This document shows positions 32,522 through 40,286 of a stretch of DNA of 64,000 bases, piece after piece; position 1 is the first letter of the stretch; the number at the start of each line of letters is the position of its first letter. The notes below the pieces were generated by a model. It was given only the letters and a program-made list of their open reading frames with translations. It ran no database searches and was not told where the DNA came from. The DNA comes from Nocardioides islandensis (GTDB lineage Bacteria > Actinomycetota > Actinomycetes > Propionibacteriales > Nocardioidaceae): contig NZ_JADKPN010000002.1 of assembly GCF_015352455.1 (NCBI RefSeq), forward strand, positions 186,001 through 250,000, in the 5' to 3' direction. Both the position numbers and the translations under genes were made by a program.

Positions 32522-33175
32522 ATGGGCTACTGCCGGTGCTGTGGACTCGACAATGCGATCTTTTCGCCGCGCAAGGCGTTCAACGACCTGCCGCAGGCTG
32601 CCATCGTCTGTGACCTCTGTGCCCGCCATCAGGGATCGGATGCCCACGACCTGAGGAAGGCACTGACAATTCACAGGGACATGGCCGCCGAGCACGAGCG
32701 CGAGCGAGTCGAAGCGCTCGAGGACCGGCATGCCTCTTCCTTGGCCCAGAAGGACTCACTGCTGGCAGGGAAGGACGCGGAGATCGCGAGCCTTCGGGAA
32801 GAACTGGACCAGCGCCCCGTTCAGGTGGTGGAGAAGTGGGTGGATGGCGACGAACTGCGAGCCGCGCATGTGGGTGCCGCCGCGGCCTATCACTCCCGGG
32901 ACCACGCCTTCCGCCAGATGTGCCTCATCCACATGAAGCACCACGAGGTGAGCGGCGAGCGTTGCAGCTGTGGGCGCTCCATCGCTGACTGCGATGTTGT
33001 GGCCATCCTCGAGGGTTACCGCGCCCTCATGCGCTGGGAACGCCGACAGGAGGAGCGTCGCGGCAAGGGCCTGTCGCACGAACTCCCGTGGGAGTACGTG
33101 CAGAACCTGGGTGGCCGTGAGCCGGGCGACGACCCCCACGAATTCGACCCCTATCCGTACGCCACCGGGTCCTAG
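32522..33175 (+). CDS. Zinc-finger/coiled-coil protein of the ICE
   Basis: 217 aa. N-terminal CxxC-x(~24)-CxxC zinc ribbon (GYCRCCG at about 2-8, VCDLCARH at about 29-36). A charged helix likely to form a coiled coil follows (residues ~45-90, ERERVEALEDRHASSLAQKD), and a second Cys-rich motif lies near 143-152 (ERCSCGRSIADC). The C-terminal third is helical. Family not recognised; zinc ribbons plus coiled coil suggest a DNA-bound regulator or scaffold for the transfer genes. The ATG is chosen because TACCGT sits six bases upstream; a 24-codon extension to 32450 has no support. Confidence 0.7.
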   Translation: MGYCRCCGLDNAIFSPRKAFNDLPQAAIVCDLCARHQGSDAHDLRKALTIHRDMAAEHERERVEALEDRHASSLAQKDSLLAGKDAEIASLREELDQRPVQVVEKWVDGDELRAAHVGAAAAYHSRDHAFRQMCLIHMKHHEVSGERCSCGRSIADCDVVAILEGYRALMRWERRQEERRGKGLSHELPWEYVQNLGGREPGDDPHEFDPYPYATGS

Positions 33176-33261
33176 CCACCACATCCCCGACAGGGTGGCC
33201 CGCCCGAGCTGCATCGTCGCGCTCGAGTCGAGAGTCATCCGCAGCACGTGCACCTTAGGAC

Positions 33262-33552
33262 ATGGGTGAACTTCGCCTGGTCGCGAATGAGGTTGGGCCG
33301 GACTTCGGAGCTGTCGGCGGCGCCGGCGATCTGCGTGCCATCGTCGGCGCTCTGCTGACGTACGGCCTGATCGTCGCCGTTCTCATGCTCGTAGTCTCGG
33401 CGGCCACCTGGGCGATCGCGTCGAACTCCGGCAGCTGGCACACCGCCCAGAAGGCGAAGCTCGGGTGCTTCGTCGCCATCGGCGGCGCCACGCTGACCGG
33501 TGCCGCGTTGGCTTGGGCGAACTGGCTGCTGGACATCGGCGCACACCTCTAA
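33262..33552 (+). CDS. Small two-helix membrane protein (DUF6112/VirB2-like)
   Basis: 96 aa. Two hydrophobic segments joined by a short basic loop: LLTYGLIVAVLMLVVSAATWAI (~31-52) and LGCFVAIGGATLTGAALAWANWLL (~66-90). This two-helix hairpin is typical of VirB2/TrbC-type pilins and of the actinobacterial DUF6112 proteins found before TrbL genes (family name tentative). It is clearly homologous to the next gene. Expected to sit in the inner membrane as a channel or filament subunit. Confidence 0.72.
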   Translation: MGELRLVANEVGPDFGAVGGAGDLRAIVGALLTYGLIVAVLMLVVSAATWAIASNSGSWHTAQKAKLGCFVAIGGATLTGAALAWANWLLDIGAHL

Positions 33553-33586
33553 GACGTCCGCCCGTTCGAACGTCAGGAGTCCTCCG

Positions 33587-33892
33587 ATGGACCTTCTTAC
33601 AGCAGCTCTCCTGCTCCCTCTCGACATCGAGATCGATCCCAACTCCAACGGCCTACCTGGGATCGGCCAACTCAAGAAAATCGTTGGCGCCTCGATGACG
33701 GTCGGGCTGGTCCTCGCCGTGCTCGCGCTGATCATCTCGGCCATCGTGTGGGCGCTTGGAGCCAACTCCTCGAACCCGCACCTCGCGGGTCGCGGCAAAC
33801 TCGGGGTCCTGGTTGCCGTCGGCGCAGCGATCGTCTGCGGCGCCTCAGTCACTCTGGTGAACTTTTTCTGGAACGTCGGCCAGCAGGTCTGA
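33587..33892 (+). CDS. Second small two-helix membrane protein (DUF6112/VirB2-like)
   Basis: 101 aa from ATG 33587 with CAGGAG nine bases upstream; a frame from 33500 is rejected because it overlaps the previous gene. Helices: IVGASMTVGLVLAVLALIISAIVWAL and LGVLVAVGAAIVCGASVTLVNFFW. It aligns along the whole length with the preceding protein (I-V-G-A then G-L-V/I, A-N-S/N-S-S, G-K-L-G, V-G/A-A), so the pair is a tandem duplication. The N-terminus (LDIEIDPNSNG) is longer than in the first copy. TrbL follows nine bases later. Confidence 0.72.
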   Translation: MDLLTAALLLPLDIEIDPNSNGLPGIGQLKKIVGASMTVGLVLAVLALIISAIVWALGANSSNPHLAGRGKLGVLVAVGAAIVCGASVTLVNFFWNVGQQV

Positions 33893-33901
33893 GAGACCGT
33901 C

Positions 33902-35212
33902 ATGGGTGTCTGCGATGTGCCGGTGATTCACGAGGTCTGCAATGCCGCCGGAGACGCGGCGGGCGCGGTCGTGACGGCGCCATTCGACTGGCTCGCTCAG
34001 GGCATGGGCGGTGCGGCCGAGTGGATGTTCACGTCCGTCTGGAAGGTCATCGACACCACGACCTTCGTCGACGTGACCAGCGGTGAGTACACGAAGGTCT
34101 ACAACATCATGTTCGGCATCGGCGTCTTCGTCATGCTCGGCTTCTTCTTGCTCCAGGTCATGGGCGGCATGATCCGCCGCGAGCCAGCCGCGCTTTCCAG
34201 AGCCGCGCTCGGGCTCGCGAAATCGATCCTCGGATCGTTTGTCGCCCTCGCACTCCTCGGCACCGCGCTCGAGATCACCGATCAGCTCTGCATCGGCATC
34301 GTCAACGCTGCTGGGACGAACATGAACGAGATGGGCGACAAGGTCGCCGTACTCGCCGCCGGCCTCGGTGCCATCAACCTCAGCGCTCCCGGCGCGGGTG
34401 CGATCCTGACGATCTTCCTCTCGAGCCTGGCCATCGTGGGTGCGATGGTGGTCTGGATCAGCCTCCTGATCCGCAAAGCACTGCTGCTCATCGCGATCGT
34501 GTTCGCGCCCATCGCGCTCGCCGGATCGAGTTGGGACCACACCCGGACGTGGCTGAGCCGCTGGGCGACGTTCGTGATCGCGATGATCCTGTCCAAAGTC
34601 GTCCTCGTCGTGATCTTTCTCCTCGCAACGGCTCAGGTGTCGGCACCGATCGACGCGGACCTTGAGTCCGTCAGCCAGCCGCTGGCCGGAGTCGTGCTGA
34701 TGCTGATGGCCGGCTTCGCGCCGTACCTGACCTACAAGGCGATCGCCTTCATGGGCTTCGACCAGTACCACGCGATGTCCGCCGAACAGGAGGCCAAGTC
34801 GTCGCTCAACCGGCCGATGCCGATTCCCCTCTCGCGCCGCACCGGCAGTGAGCCCGTCAAGATCCTCGGAGACAGCGGCGGTGGTACGACGGCGGGTGGG
34901 TCGCCTGCGGTCACGCCCGCCGCGAGTGGTGGTGGCGGACCGGCCGGAACCGCTTCGGGCGGCGGGACCGCTGGTGGCGGTTTCGGAGGCGCGGCGGCCG
35001 CGGGCGGCTCGGGTGGCGCAGCCGCTGCAGGCGGGGCGGTCGCCGCGGGCGCGGTCGCGGGAAAGGAAGCTGCGGCGGCCGGGCCGCGCCTCGGAGGCTT
35101 TGTCGCCACCCAAGCGACCGGCCAAGCCGAGGCCCACGAGTCTGCGGCCCCATCCGCGGTCCCGCCGCCGGTCGCGGACTCGACACTTGTCGAGCCCGCA
35201 GGACGGAAGTGA
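33902..35212 (+). CDS. TrbL/VirB6-like conjugal transfer membrane protein
   Basis: 436 aa. At least five hydrophobic helices between residues ~55 and 285 (VYNIMFGIGVFVMLGFFLLQ, SILGSFVALALLGTALEI, ILTIFLSSLAIVGAMVVWI, LLLIAIVFAPIALAGSSW, FVIAMILSKVVLVVIFLLA), as in VirB6/TrbL pore proteins. The last ~120 residues are soluble, Gly/Ala-rich (repeats of G-G-G-x-A-A-A-G), probably disordered and facing the cytoplasm or the wall. It forms the central membrane part of the transfer channel. Flanked by the small pilin-like genes and the SCO6880-type gene. Confidence 0.85.
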   Translation: MGVCDVPVIHEVCNAAGDAAGAVVTAPFDWLAQGMGGAAEWMFTSVWKVIDTTTFVDVTSGEYTKVYNIMFGIGVFVMLGFFLLQVMGGMIRREPAALSRAALGLAKSILGSFVALALLGTALEITDQLCIGIVNAAGTNMNEMGDKVAVLAAGLGAINLSAPGAGAILTIFLSSLAIVGAMVVWISLLIRKALLLIAIVFAPIALAGSSWDHTRTWLSRWATFVIAMILSKVVLVVIFLLATAQVSAPIDADLESVSQPLAGVVLMLMAGFAPYLTYKAIAFMGFDQYHAMSAEQEAKSSLNRPMPIPLSRRTGSEPVKILGDSGGGTTAGGSPAVTPAASGGGGPAGTASGGGTAGGGFGGAAAAGGSGGAAAAGGAVAAGAVAGKEAAAAGPRLGGFVATQATGQAEAHESAAPSAVPPPVADSTLVEPAGRK

Positions 35213-35218
35213 TCCGCG

Positions 35219-36670
35219 GTGAGTTCGTCAAGCAGCGCCGAACCGTCGCTCACACCGATCAAGTTCTCCCGCCTCACGAAGCGTGGCGTCCTCCTCGGAC
35301 TGTCTGGCCCGCAGCTCGTGATGGCGAGCCTCGCCGCGGGCACCCTGATCCTCGGCCTCTACCTGGGCGCGGTGATCATGACGTTCCCGATCATCCTCGT
35401 CTTCGTGGTGCTCGGGTTCGTCGGCGCAGGCGGCCGGAAGATCGTTGAGTGGGGCCCCATCGGAGCTCGGTGGCTGTGGCGCTCCTCAGGGGGCCAACTC
35501 CTATACCGCCGCCGCGTCGTCAAGCCGCGCCCGGCGGGAACGCTAGCGCTCCCGGGCGACGCCGCACGGCTCAGGCAGTGGGTCGATCCGGAGACCGGGG
35601 CAGTCATGGTCCATGACCCCCACGCGGCGACCGTTACCGCAATCGTGGGTGTCTCCCACCCCGCCTTCGTGCTGCTCGACCCTGCTGAGCAGGAACGTCG
35701 GGTTGTCAGCTGGGGACGCGTGCTCGCGACCGCCTGCCGATCCGGACGCCTGGCCTCGGTCCAGGTCATGGAGCGCACGCTCCCCGACTCCGGCAAGGGA
35801 CTGGCGGACTGGTGGGAGCAGCATGGAAACCGCGCCGAGACGTGGGCATCGACGACGTACGGCGAGCTCGTCGACCGCGCCGGCCCGGCCGGCGAGCGCC
35901 ATGCCAGCACCATCTCGATGTCGCTCGACATCAAGACCGCTGGCCGCGCAATCCGGGCCGCAGGTGGCGGGAACCGCGGCGCTGCCGCCGTACTCCGCCA
36001 GGAAATGGCAACGATGCTCGCTGCCCTTCGGTCCGCTGACCTCTCTCCCTCGGACTGGCTCACCCCTGGCGACCTCGCCCTAATCCTTCGATCGGCCTAC
36101 GACCCAGCTGTGGCGGGCGCCCTCGAGCGGCACGGGGCCGTCGGCCGCGACCTGGCAACCGCCGGCCCGGTCGCCGTCACCGAGTCCTGGGGCAGCCTCC
36201 GCAGCGACTCAGCGCACCACTGCGTCCTCTGGATCAGCGAATGGCCGCGCTCACTGGTCTTCCCCGGCTTCCTCGCACCAATCCTTCTCTCATCCGGGAT
36301 CCGGCGGACGTGCTCCCTTCTCTATACGCCGATGCGCACCGACAGAGCGGCTCGGGACATCCGCAAGAAGAAGACGGAGTACATCTCCGACGCCGCCCAG
36401 CGGCAGAGGATCGGGCAGATCGAGGACGCGCAGCAGACGGCCGAGTACCAGGACGTCCTCCAGCAGGAGGCGGACCTCACCGCCGGTCACGGCGTGCTGC
36501 GGGCAACCGGCTTCGTCGCCGTGAGCGCGAGTGACCCCGCCGAACTCGAGCGCGCTGTCGCAGCGATTGAGCAGGCGGCAATCCAGGCGTCGTGCGAGAC
36601 CCGTCGGCTCTGGGGACAGCAGGCTCAGGGCTTCGCCGTAGCCGCGCTGCCGCTCGCACGAGGCGTCTAA
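35219..36670 (+). CDS. SCO6880-family type IV secretion component
   Basis: 483 aa. Two N-terminal membrane helices (LSGPQLVMASLAAGTLILGL, VIMTFPIILVFVVLGFVGAG; PrgI/VirB3-like), then a soluble region that corresponds to the N-terminal half of VirB4 proteins: VTAIVGVSHPAFVLLDPAEQ, RHASTISMSLDIKTAGRAIR and RAARDIRKKKTEYISDAAQR. No Walker motifs are present; the ATPase half is a separate downstream gene. GTG start six bases after the TrbL stop. In this branch the VirB3-VirB4 N-terminal unit and VirB4 ATPase are encoded separately, so both should assemble together at the channel base. Confidence 0.85.
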   Translation: MSSSSSAEPSLTPIKFSRLTKRGVLLGLSGPQLVMASLAAGTLILGLYLGAVIMTFPIILVFVVLGFVGAGGRKIVEWGPIGARWLWRSSGGQLLYRRRVVKPRPAGTLALPGDAARLRQWVDPETGAVMVHDPHAATVTAIVGVSHPAFVLLDPAEQERRVVSWGRVLATACRSGRLASVQVMERTLPDSGKGLADWWEQHGNRAETWASTTYGELVDRAGPAGERHASTISMSLDIKTAGRAIRAAGGGNRGAAAVLRQEMATMLAALRSADLSPSDWLTPGDLALILRSAYDPAVAGALERHGAVGRDLATAGPVAVTESWGSLRSDSAHHCVLWISEWPRSLVFPGFLAPILLSSGIRRTCSLLYTPMRTDRAARDIRKKKTEYISDAAQRQRIGQIEDAQQTAEYQDVLQQEADLTAGHGVLRATGFVAVSASDPAELERAVAAIEQAAIQASCETRRLWGQQAQGFAVAALPLARGV

Positions 36671-36684
36671 GGACGCCGGAACCA

Positions 36685-36790
36685 CCTGGAAATCTCGATT
36701 CCAGGGACAACGGCCGACGGCATACTCCAGGATTCTGCCCAGACCCCGCAGGTGACCCGAGACGCCTGCGGGTCTTCCGTTCCCCGGAAG
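36685..36790 (+). terminator. Cluster of three hairpins after the SCO6880 gene
   Basis: Three perfect inverted repeats: CCTGGAA-7-TTCCAGG (36685-36705), CCCGCAGG-12-CCTGCGGG (36745-36772, then TCTTCC), and CTTCCG-5-CGGAAG (36774-36790). A fourth weak stem, CCGCC/GGCGG, lies near 36842-36858. Together they look like a termination or attenuation region ending the TrbL/SCO6880 unit. Confidence 0.55.
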
Positions 36791-36886
36791 GTGTCGGACG
36801 TCCGGCGTAGCCTTCCTCCATGGCCGCGATCCCGCACCAACCCCGCCCTCCGTGGCGGGTGTTGTTCACGGATCGGAGTCGTCACC

Positions 36887-37051
36887 ATGGCGCACTCGCC
36901 TCACCGGCAGCACAAGGGCTGCCAGCTCTGTAAGCCCCACAAGAACCGCCGCAACGGTCGTGCTGTGCGCGAGCCTTGGCCGGTGCTTCGCAAGACCGGC
37001 AAGCGCCGCCGTGTCCGCCGCCGGGATGTCGGCGATGCCGCGGACGAGTAG
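36887..37051 (+). CDS. Small basic CxxC protein
   Basis: 54 aa, too short for most gene callers. Start ATG 36887 with GGAG eight bases upstream. N-terminal HSPHRQHKGCQLCKPHKNRR gives a Cys-x-x-Cys motif followed by an Arg/Lys-rich tail (LRKTGKRRRVRRRDVGD). Size, charge and motif suggest a small zinc-binding or RNA/DNA-binding protein; similar short CQLC-KPHK proteins occur in actinobacteria (from memory, not checked). GC3 bias supports coding. Its own ribosome site after the hairpin cluster makes it a separate unit. Confidence 0.62.
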   Translation: MAHSPHRQHKGCQLCKPHKNRRNGRAVREPWPVLRKTGKRRRVRRRDVGDAADE

Positions 37052-37057
37052 ACCGGC

Positions 37058-37180
37058 TCAGCTACAGGGGGCGCCCTCACAGCACCGCCGGATGTACCCG
37101 CCGTCGTCGCAACGCTCGTGGGAGGTCTCCCAGCGCATCAGGGTGTAGCAGTTCGGGCAAGGATCCGTCAGATCGGCCAC
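37058..37180 (-). CDS. Small Cys-rich protein starting in a GTGGCC repeat
   Basis: On the minus strand a 40-aa frame ends at 37058 (TGA): V-A-D-L-T-D-P-C-P-N-C-Y near its start, then MRWETSHERCDDGGYIRRCC and a final E-G-A-P-C-S. Six Cys in C-x-x-C / C / CC / C spacing fit a zinc ribbon. GC3 bias is strong. The upstream codons are a tandem GTG-GCC repeat (Val-Ala), so any of seven in-frame GTGs (37180 to 37216) could start translation and the protein would carry a 0-6 copy Val-Ala leader. The shortest version is given. It is antiparallel to the 37310 gene. A small regulatory protein is possible. Confidence 0.5.
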   Translation of the reverse strand: MADLTDPCPNCYTLMRWETSHERCDDGGYIRRCCEGAPCS

Positions 37181-37216
37181 GGCCACGGCCACGGCCACGG
37201 CCACGGCCACGGCCAC
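37175..37216. repeat. Hexanucleotide tandem repeat (GGCCAC)7
   Basis: Seven perfect copies of GGCCAC in 42 bases, between the small Cys-rich gene (minus) and the 37310 gene (plus). Copy-number change would keep the minus frame (two codons per unit) while altering the number of GTG starts and the distance between divergent signals. It is not a CRISPR array: no spacers. Confidence 0.85.
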
Positions 37217-37309
37217 ACGGTAGGTCGGCCAGCGACCGCCGCCATGGCGACAGGGCGGACCACCACGCGCACCTCATCGATGAAAACCCATCGACCGAGG
37301 AGCCCACAG

Positions 37310-37717
37310 ATGCCTACCTTCAACGACCCTGTCGCCGACGCTGACGAACTGCGAGAAGCAGTCCGCGGCCTCGCCCACGCGACGCGCTCGATCGAGGATC
37401 CGACCTCGCTCTATGCCGTACTCGGGTCCATCAGCTCCGCGCTCGCGTCGCTGAGCCAGTCGCTGCACCAGCTCGGCCAGTTCCACGATGGGCCGACTCG
37501 CAAGCAGGCATGGATGAACGGCGATGCCAACGCCGGGCGCGCAGCGTCGTACAGCGAGTCCTGGGAGCTTCACCGCGCCGCCGAGATGATCCACCAGGTT
37601 GCCGAATGCGTGGACCGGGCGCACGAGGTCGAGGCGACGATCGCCTACAGCATCGACGATTACCCGTCGCTCGCACCGGTCCAGCGCTCAAAGGGTCAGC
37701 CCGGGTTGTCGCTGTGA
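37310..37717 (+). CDS. Helical hypothetical protein before virB4
   Basis: 135 aa from ATG 37310, with GAGGAG eight bases upstream. A longer frame from 37118 would run through the hexamer repeat as Gly-His repeats and is rejected. All-helical: DELREAVRGLAHATRSIEDP, YAVLGSISSALASLSQSLHQL and ESWELHRAAEMIHQVAECVD. No domain is recognised. It sits directly before VirB4 with a GTGA overlap at its stop, so it is translated with it; a chaperone or accessory protein of the channel is inferred. Confidence 0.75.
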   Translation: MPTFNDPVADADELREAVRGLAHATRSIEDPTSLYAVLGSISSALASLSQSLHQLGQFHDGPTRKQAWMNGDANAGRAASYSESWELHRAAEMIHQVAECVDRAHEVEATIAYSIDDYPSLAPVQRSKGQPGLSL

Positions 37718-39210
37718 CTGGGTGGCAGGACGGGCGCATGCATTCAGCTGTCCTTGTCTCGCCGGGCCGGGAGCGGCGGCACGATCGGAAGCTGCGCAAG
37801 GCAGCCGCGCGAGGGCTCTTGTCCGCCGACCGGGAGGCCCGGCGTACAGAGGCGAAGCGCAAGGCCGAGCAGCTCTCCGCTGAGAAGCGGGCCGCCGTGA
37901 CGCTCCCCCGCGCCGGCGAATCGGGTCCGGCCGCCCTCCGGACTCCCGGGCGATTCCGCATCCCGCGCCATCAGGACACCTCGGCGACCCTGGCGGGCGC
38001 GTACCCGTTCCTTGCCGAGGGCGGCCTGGGCAGTGAGGGCGTCTTCGTCGGCCAAGATCTGTACTCGGGCAGCTCATTCGTCTACGACCCCTGGATCCTC
38101 TACGCCCGCGGTCTCATCACGGCACCGAACCTCGTCCTCGCCGGCATCGTCGGCTCCGGAAAGTCCTGCCTCGCCAAGAGTCTCTACACCCGATCCATCC
38201 CGTTTGGTCGCCGGGTATACGTGCCCGGCGACCCCAAGGGCGAACACACCGCGGTCGCCGAGGCCGTGGGTGGCCGGGCGATCGCGCTCGGACACGGGAT
38301 GTCCAACCGGCTCAACCCGCTCGACGAGGGCCACCGTCCATCGGGTCTCGACGACGTGCAATGGGCCAGCCAGATCGCCTCTCGCCGCCGCGACCTCGTC
38401 GGCGCACTGGCCGAGACCGTGCTCGACCGGCGCCTCAGCCCGCTGGAACACACTGCGGTCGACATCGCTATCGACCGCACGGTGGGGAGCGCCGACGTGC
38501 CGGTCCTCCCGATGGTCGTCGACAGGCTGCTCTCACCCGACCGCACCGATGATCAGGATGGACGACTCGCCGAGGACGGGCGACTCGTCGGGCACGCCCT
38601 CCGTCGGCTCGTCGCCGGCGACCTCGCGGGACTCTTCGACGGGCCGTCCACGGTCACCTTCGACCCGACGCTCCCGATGATCTCCCTCGACCTCTCCCGC
38701 GTCACCGAGAATGCGACCCTCGTCTCGGTCCTCATGACCTGCGCCTCGGCATGGATGGAATCAGCACTCCTCGACCCCGCCGGGGGCCAGCGCTGGGTCG
38801 TGTACGACGAGGCCTGGCGGCTCATGTCGCACCCCGCCCTGCTGCGACGAATGGACGCACACTGGCGACTCGCGCGCCACTACGGCATTGCCAACATACT
38901 GATCTTCCACAAGCTCACCGACCTCGACAACGTCGGCGACCAAGGCTCCGCGATGCGTGCGCTCGCCTCCTCCCTGCTGGCCAACGCCGAGACACGCATC
39001 GTTTACCGCCAGGAGTCCGACCAGCTCGGCGCCACCTCAGCCGCGCTCGGTCTCACCGGCACCGAACAGTCCCTCATCCCCACGCTCGGCACGGGCCAAG
39101 GCCTGTGGCGGATCAAGCACCGATCGTTCGTCGTACAGCACCAGATGCATCCCGCCGAGCTCGAGCTCTTCGACACGACCGGACGAATGACAGGAGGGCC
39201 GTCGTCGTGA
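37714..39210 (+). CDS. VirB4/TraC-type conjugation ATPase
   Basis: 498 aa from GTG 37714 (GTGA overlap; a frame from 37510 is spurious). Walker A GIVGSGKSCLAKSL at about residue 145, Walker B RWVVYDEAWRLM at about 359, arginine-finger-like RQESDQLGATSAALGL near 435 and LGTGQGLWRIKHRSFVVQ at the end. The N-terminal ~90 residues are basic and helical. It lacks the N-terminal half of standard VirB4, supplied here by the SCO6880-type protein. It provides energy for channel assembly and substrate transfer at the inner membrane. The stop overlaps the ArdC-like gene by four bases. Confidence 0.92.
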   Translation: MTGWQDGRMHSAVLVSPGRERRHDRKLRKAAARGLLSADREARRTEAKRKAEQLSAEKRAAVTLPRAGESGPAALRTPGRFRIPRHQDTSATLAGAYPFLAEGGLGSEGVFVGQDLYSGSSFVYDPWILYARGLITAPNLVLAGIVGSGKSCLAKSLYTRSIPFGRRVYVPGDPKGEHTAVAEAVGGRAIALGHGMSNRLNPLDEGHRPSGLDDVQWASQIASRRRDLVGALAETVLDRRLSPLEHTAVDIAIDRTVGSADVPVLPMVVDRLLSPDRTDDQDGRLAEDGRLVGHALRRLVAGDLAGLFDGPSTVTFDPTLPMISLDLSRVTENATLVSVLMTCASAWMESALLDPAGGQRWVVYDEAWRLMSHPALLRRMDAHWRLARHYGIANILIFHKLTDLDNVGDQGSAMRALASSLLANAETRIVYRQESDQLGATSAALGLTGTEQSLIPTLGTGQGLWRIKHRSFVVQHQMHPAELELFDTTGRMTGGPSS

Positions 39211-40286
39211 CCACGCAGGCCGGCGCCCGAGCAACCCGGGAGGCCAAGCTCGAGGCGCTCCAACAGCAGTTGTCGGAATCGGTTGCCGCATTGGTCACCG
39301 GCGAAGACTGGAAGCGAGCGCTCACCTTCGCCGCGCAGTTCCGGTCTCGCAGCTTCAACAACACCATGCTGATCTACGCCCAGCACTTCTCGGCTTTCAA
39401 CGAGGGGCGCGTTCCGGAACCGACCCCGACGTACGTCGCCGGGTTCCACCAGTGGCTCTCCCTCGGGCGCCACGTCCTGAAGGGCCAGCAGGGGTACGGG
39501 ATCCTCGCGCCCGTAACGACAAGGTTCGCCTCGACGAACCCAGCCGATGCCACTTCGTGGCGCCGGCTTGCCCGCGGCGAGAAGCCCGGACACGGCGAGA
39601 TCGCGAAGTCGAAACTCGTCGGTCTGAAGCCCGCTCATGTCTGGGACGTGTCTCAAACCGCAGGAGACCCGGTGCCGGAACTCCCGCGCCCGGACCTGCT
39701 CCAGGGCGAGGCTCCAGCAGGTCTGTGGGACGGCCTCGCCGATCAGATCACCGCGCTTGGGTTCGAGCTTCGATTGGTCTCGTTTGCTGCGGTGATCGGC
39801 GGTGCGAACGGCGTGACCGACTTCCTCGCCCGCGAGGTCTCGGTGCGAATGGACATGGACGACGCCGCCCAGGTCAAAACCCTCGCCCACGAGCTCGGAC
39901 ACGTTCTTCTCCACACTCCGCGGGACAACGTGATCTCGACGGACCTGGCCGCCGACGCAACCTTGCACCGCGGCATCGCGGAGGTGGAAGCGGAGTCGAT
40001 CGCCCTGATGGTTGGCGCGGCGCACGGGCTCGACACCTCCTCCTACACCGTTCCCTACGTCTCGACGTGGGCGGCGAGCGTCCCCGGCAAGACGCCGATC
40101 GAGGTCGTCCAGTCGACGGCCGAGCGGGTGAGGACCACTGCACTCGGGATCCTCGACAAGCTCGACACCCAGAAGGTCGGCGACGGCAACCCGTCCGGTC
40201 TCGATCGAGAGGCACTCAGCCACCGAGCTGGCGTGGCGCCTGTCATCACCGGCACGCGTCGCGACGGACCGGTCATCGGGCTATGA
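39207..40286 (+). CDS. ArdC-like ssDNA-binding protein with ImmA/IrrE-type metallopeptidase domain
   Basis: 359 aa from GTG 39207. N-terminal ArdC-type domain: ALTFAAQFRSRSFNNTMLIY, WLSLGRHVLKGQQGYGILAP (N-domain pattern). The C-terminal part has the HExxH zinc motif LAHELGHVLLH near residue 229 and a downstream Glu (GIAEVEAESIALMV), as in ImmA/IrrE peptidases. ArdC proteins protect incoming single-stranded DNA and can block restriction; the peptidase half could cleave a repressor. It lies between VirB4 and the coupling protein, as expected for an early-expressed transfer gene. An antirestriction role next to a restriction system on the same element is notable. Confidence 0.87.
   Translation: MTTQAGARATREAKLEALQQQLSESVAALVTGEDWKRALTFAAQFRSRSFNNTMLIYAQHFSAFNEGRVPEPTPTYVAGFHQWLSLGRHVLKGQQGYGILAPVTTRFASTNPADATSWRRLARGEKPGHGEIAKSKLVGLKPAHVWDVSQTAGDPVPELPRPDLLQGEAPAGLWDGLADQITALGFELRLVSFAAVIGGANGVTDFLAREVSVRMDMDDAAQVKTLAHELGHVLLHTPRDNVISTDLAADATLHRGIAEVEAESIALMVGAAHGLDTSSYTVPYVSTWAASVPGKTPIEVVQSTAERVRTTALGILDKLDTQKVGDGNPSGLDREALSHRAGVAPVITGTRRDGPVIGL

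Noticed and set aside
37175..37216. Possible CRISPR-like repeat array
   Set aside because: Units are 6 bp and contiguous, with no spacers and no cas genes.
37118..37309. N-terminal extension with Gly-His repeats for the 37310 protein
   Set aside because: It is the translation of the hexamer repeat; ATG 37310 has a good ribosome site and gives a normal protein.
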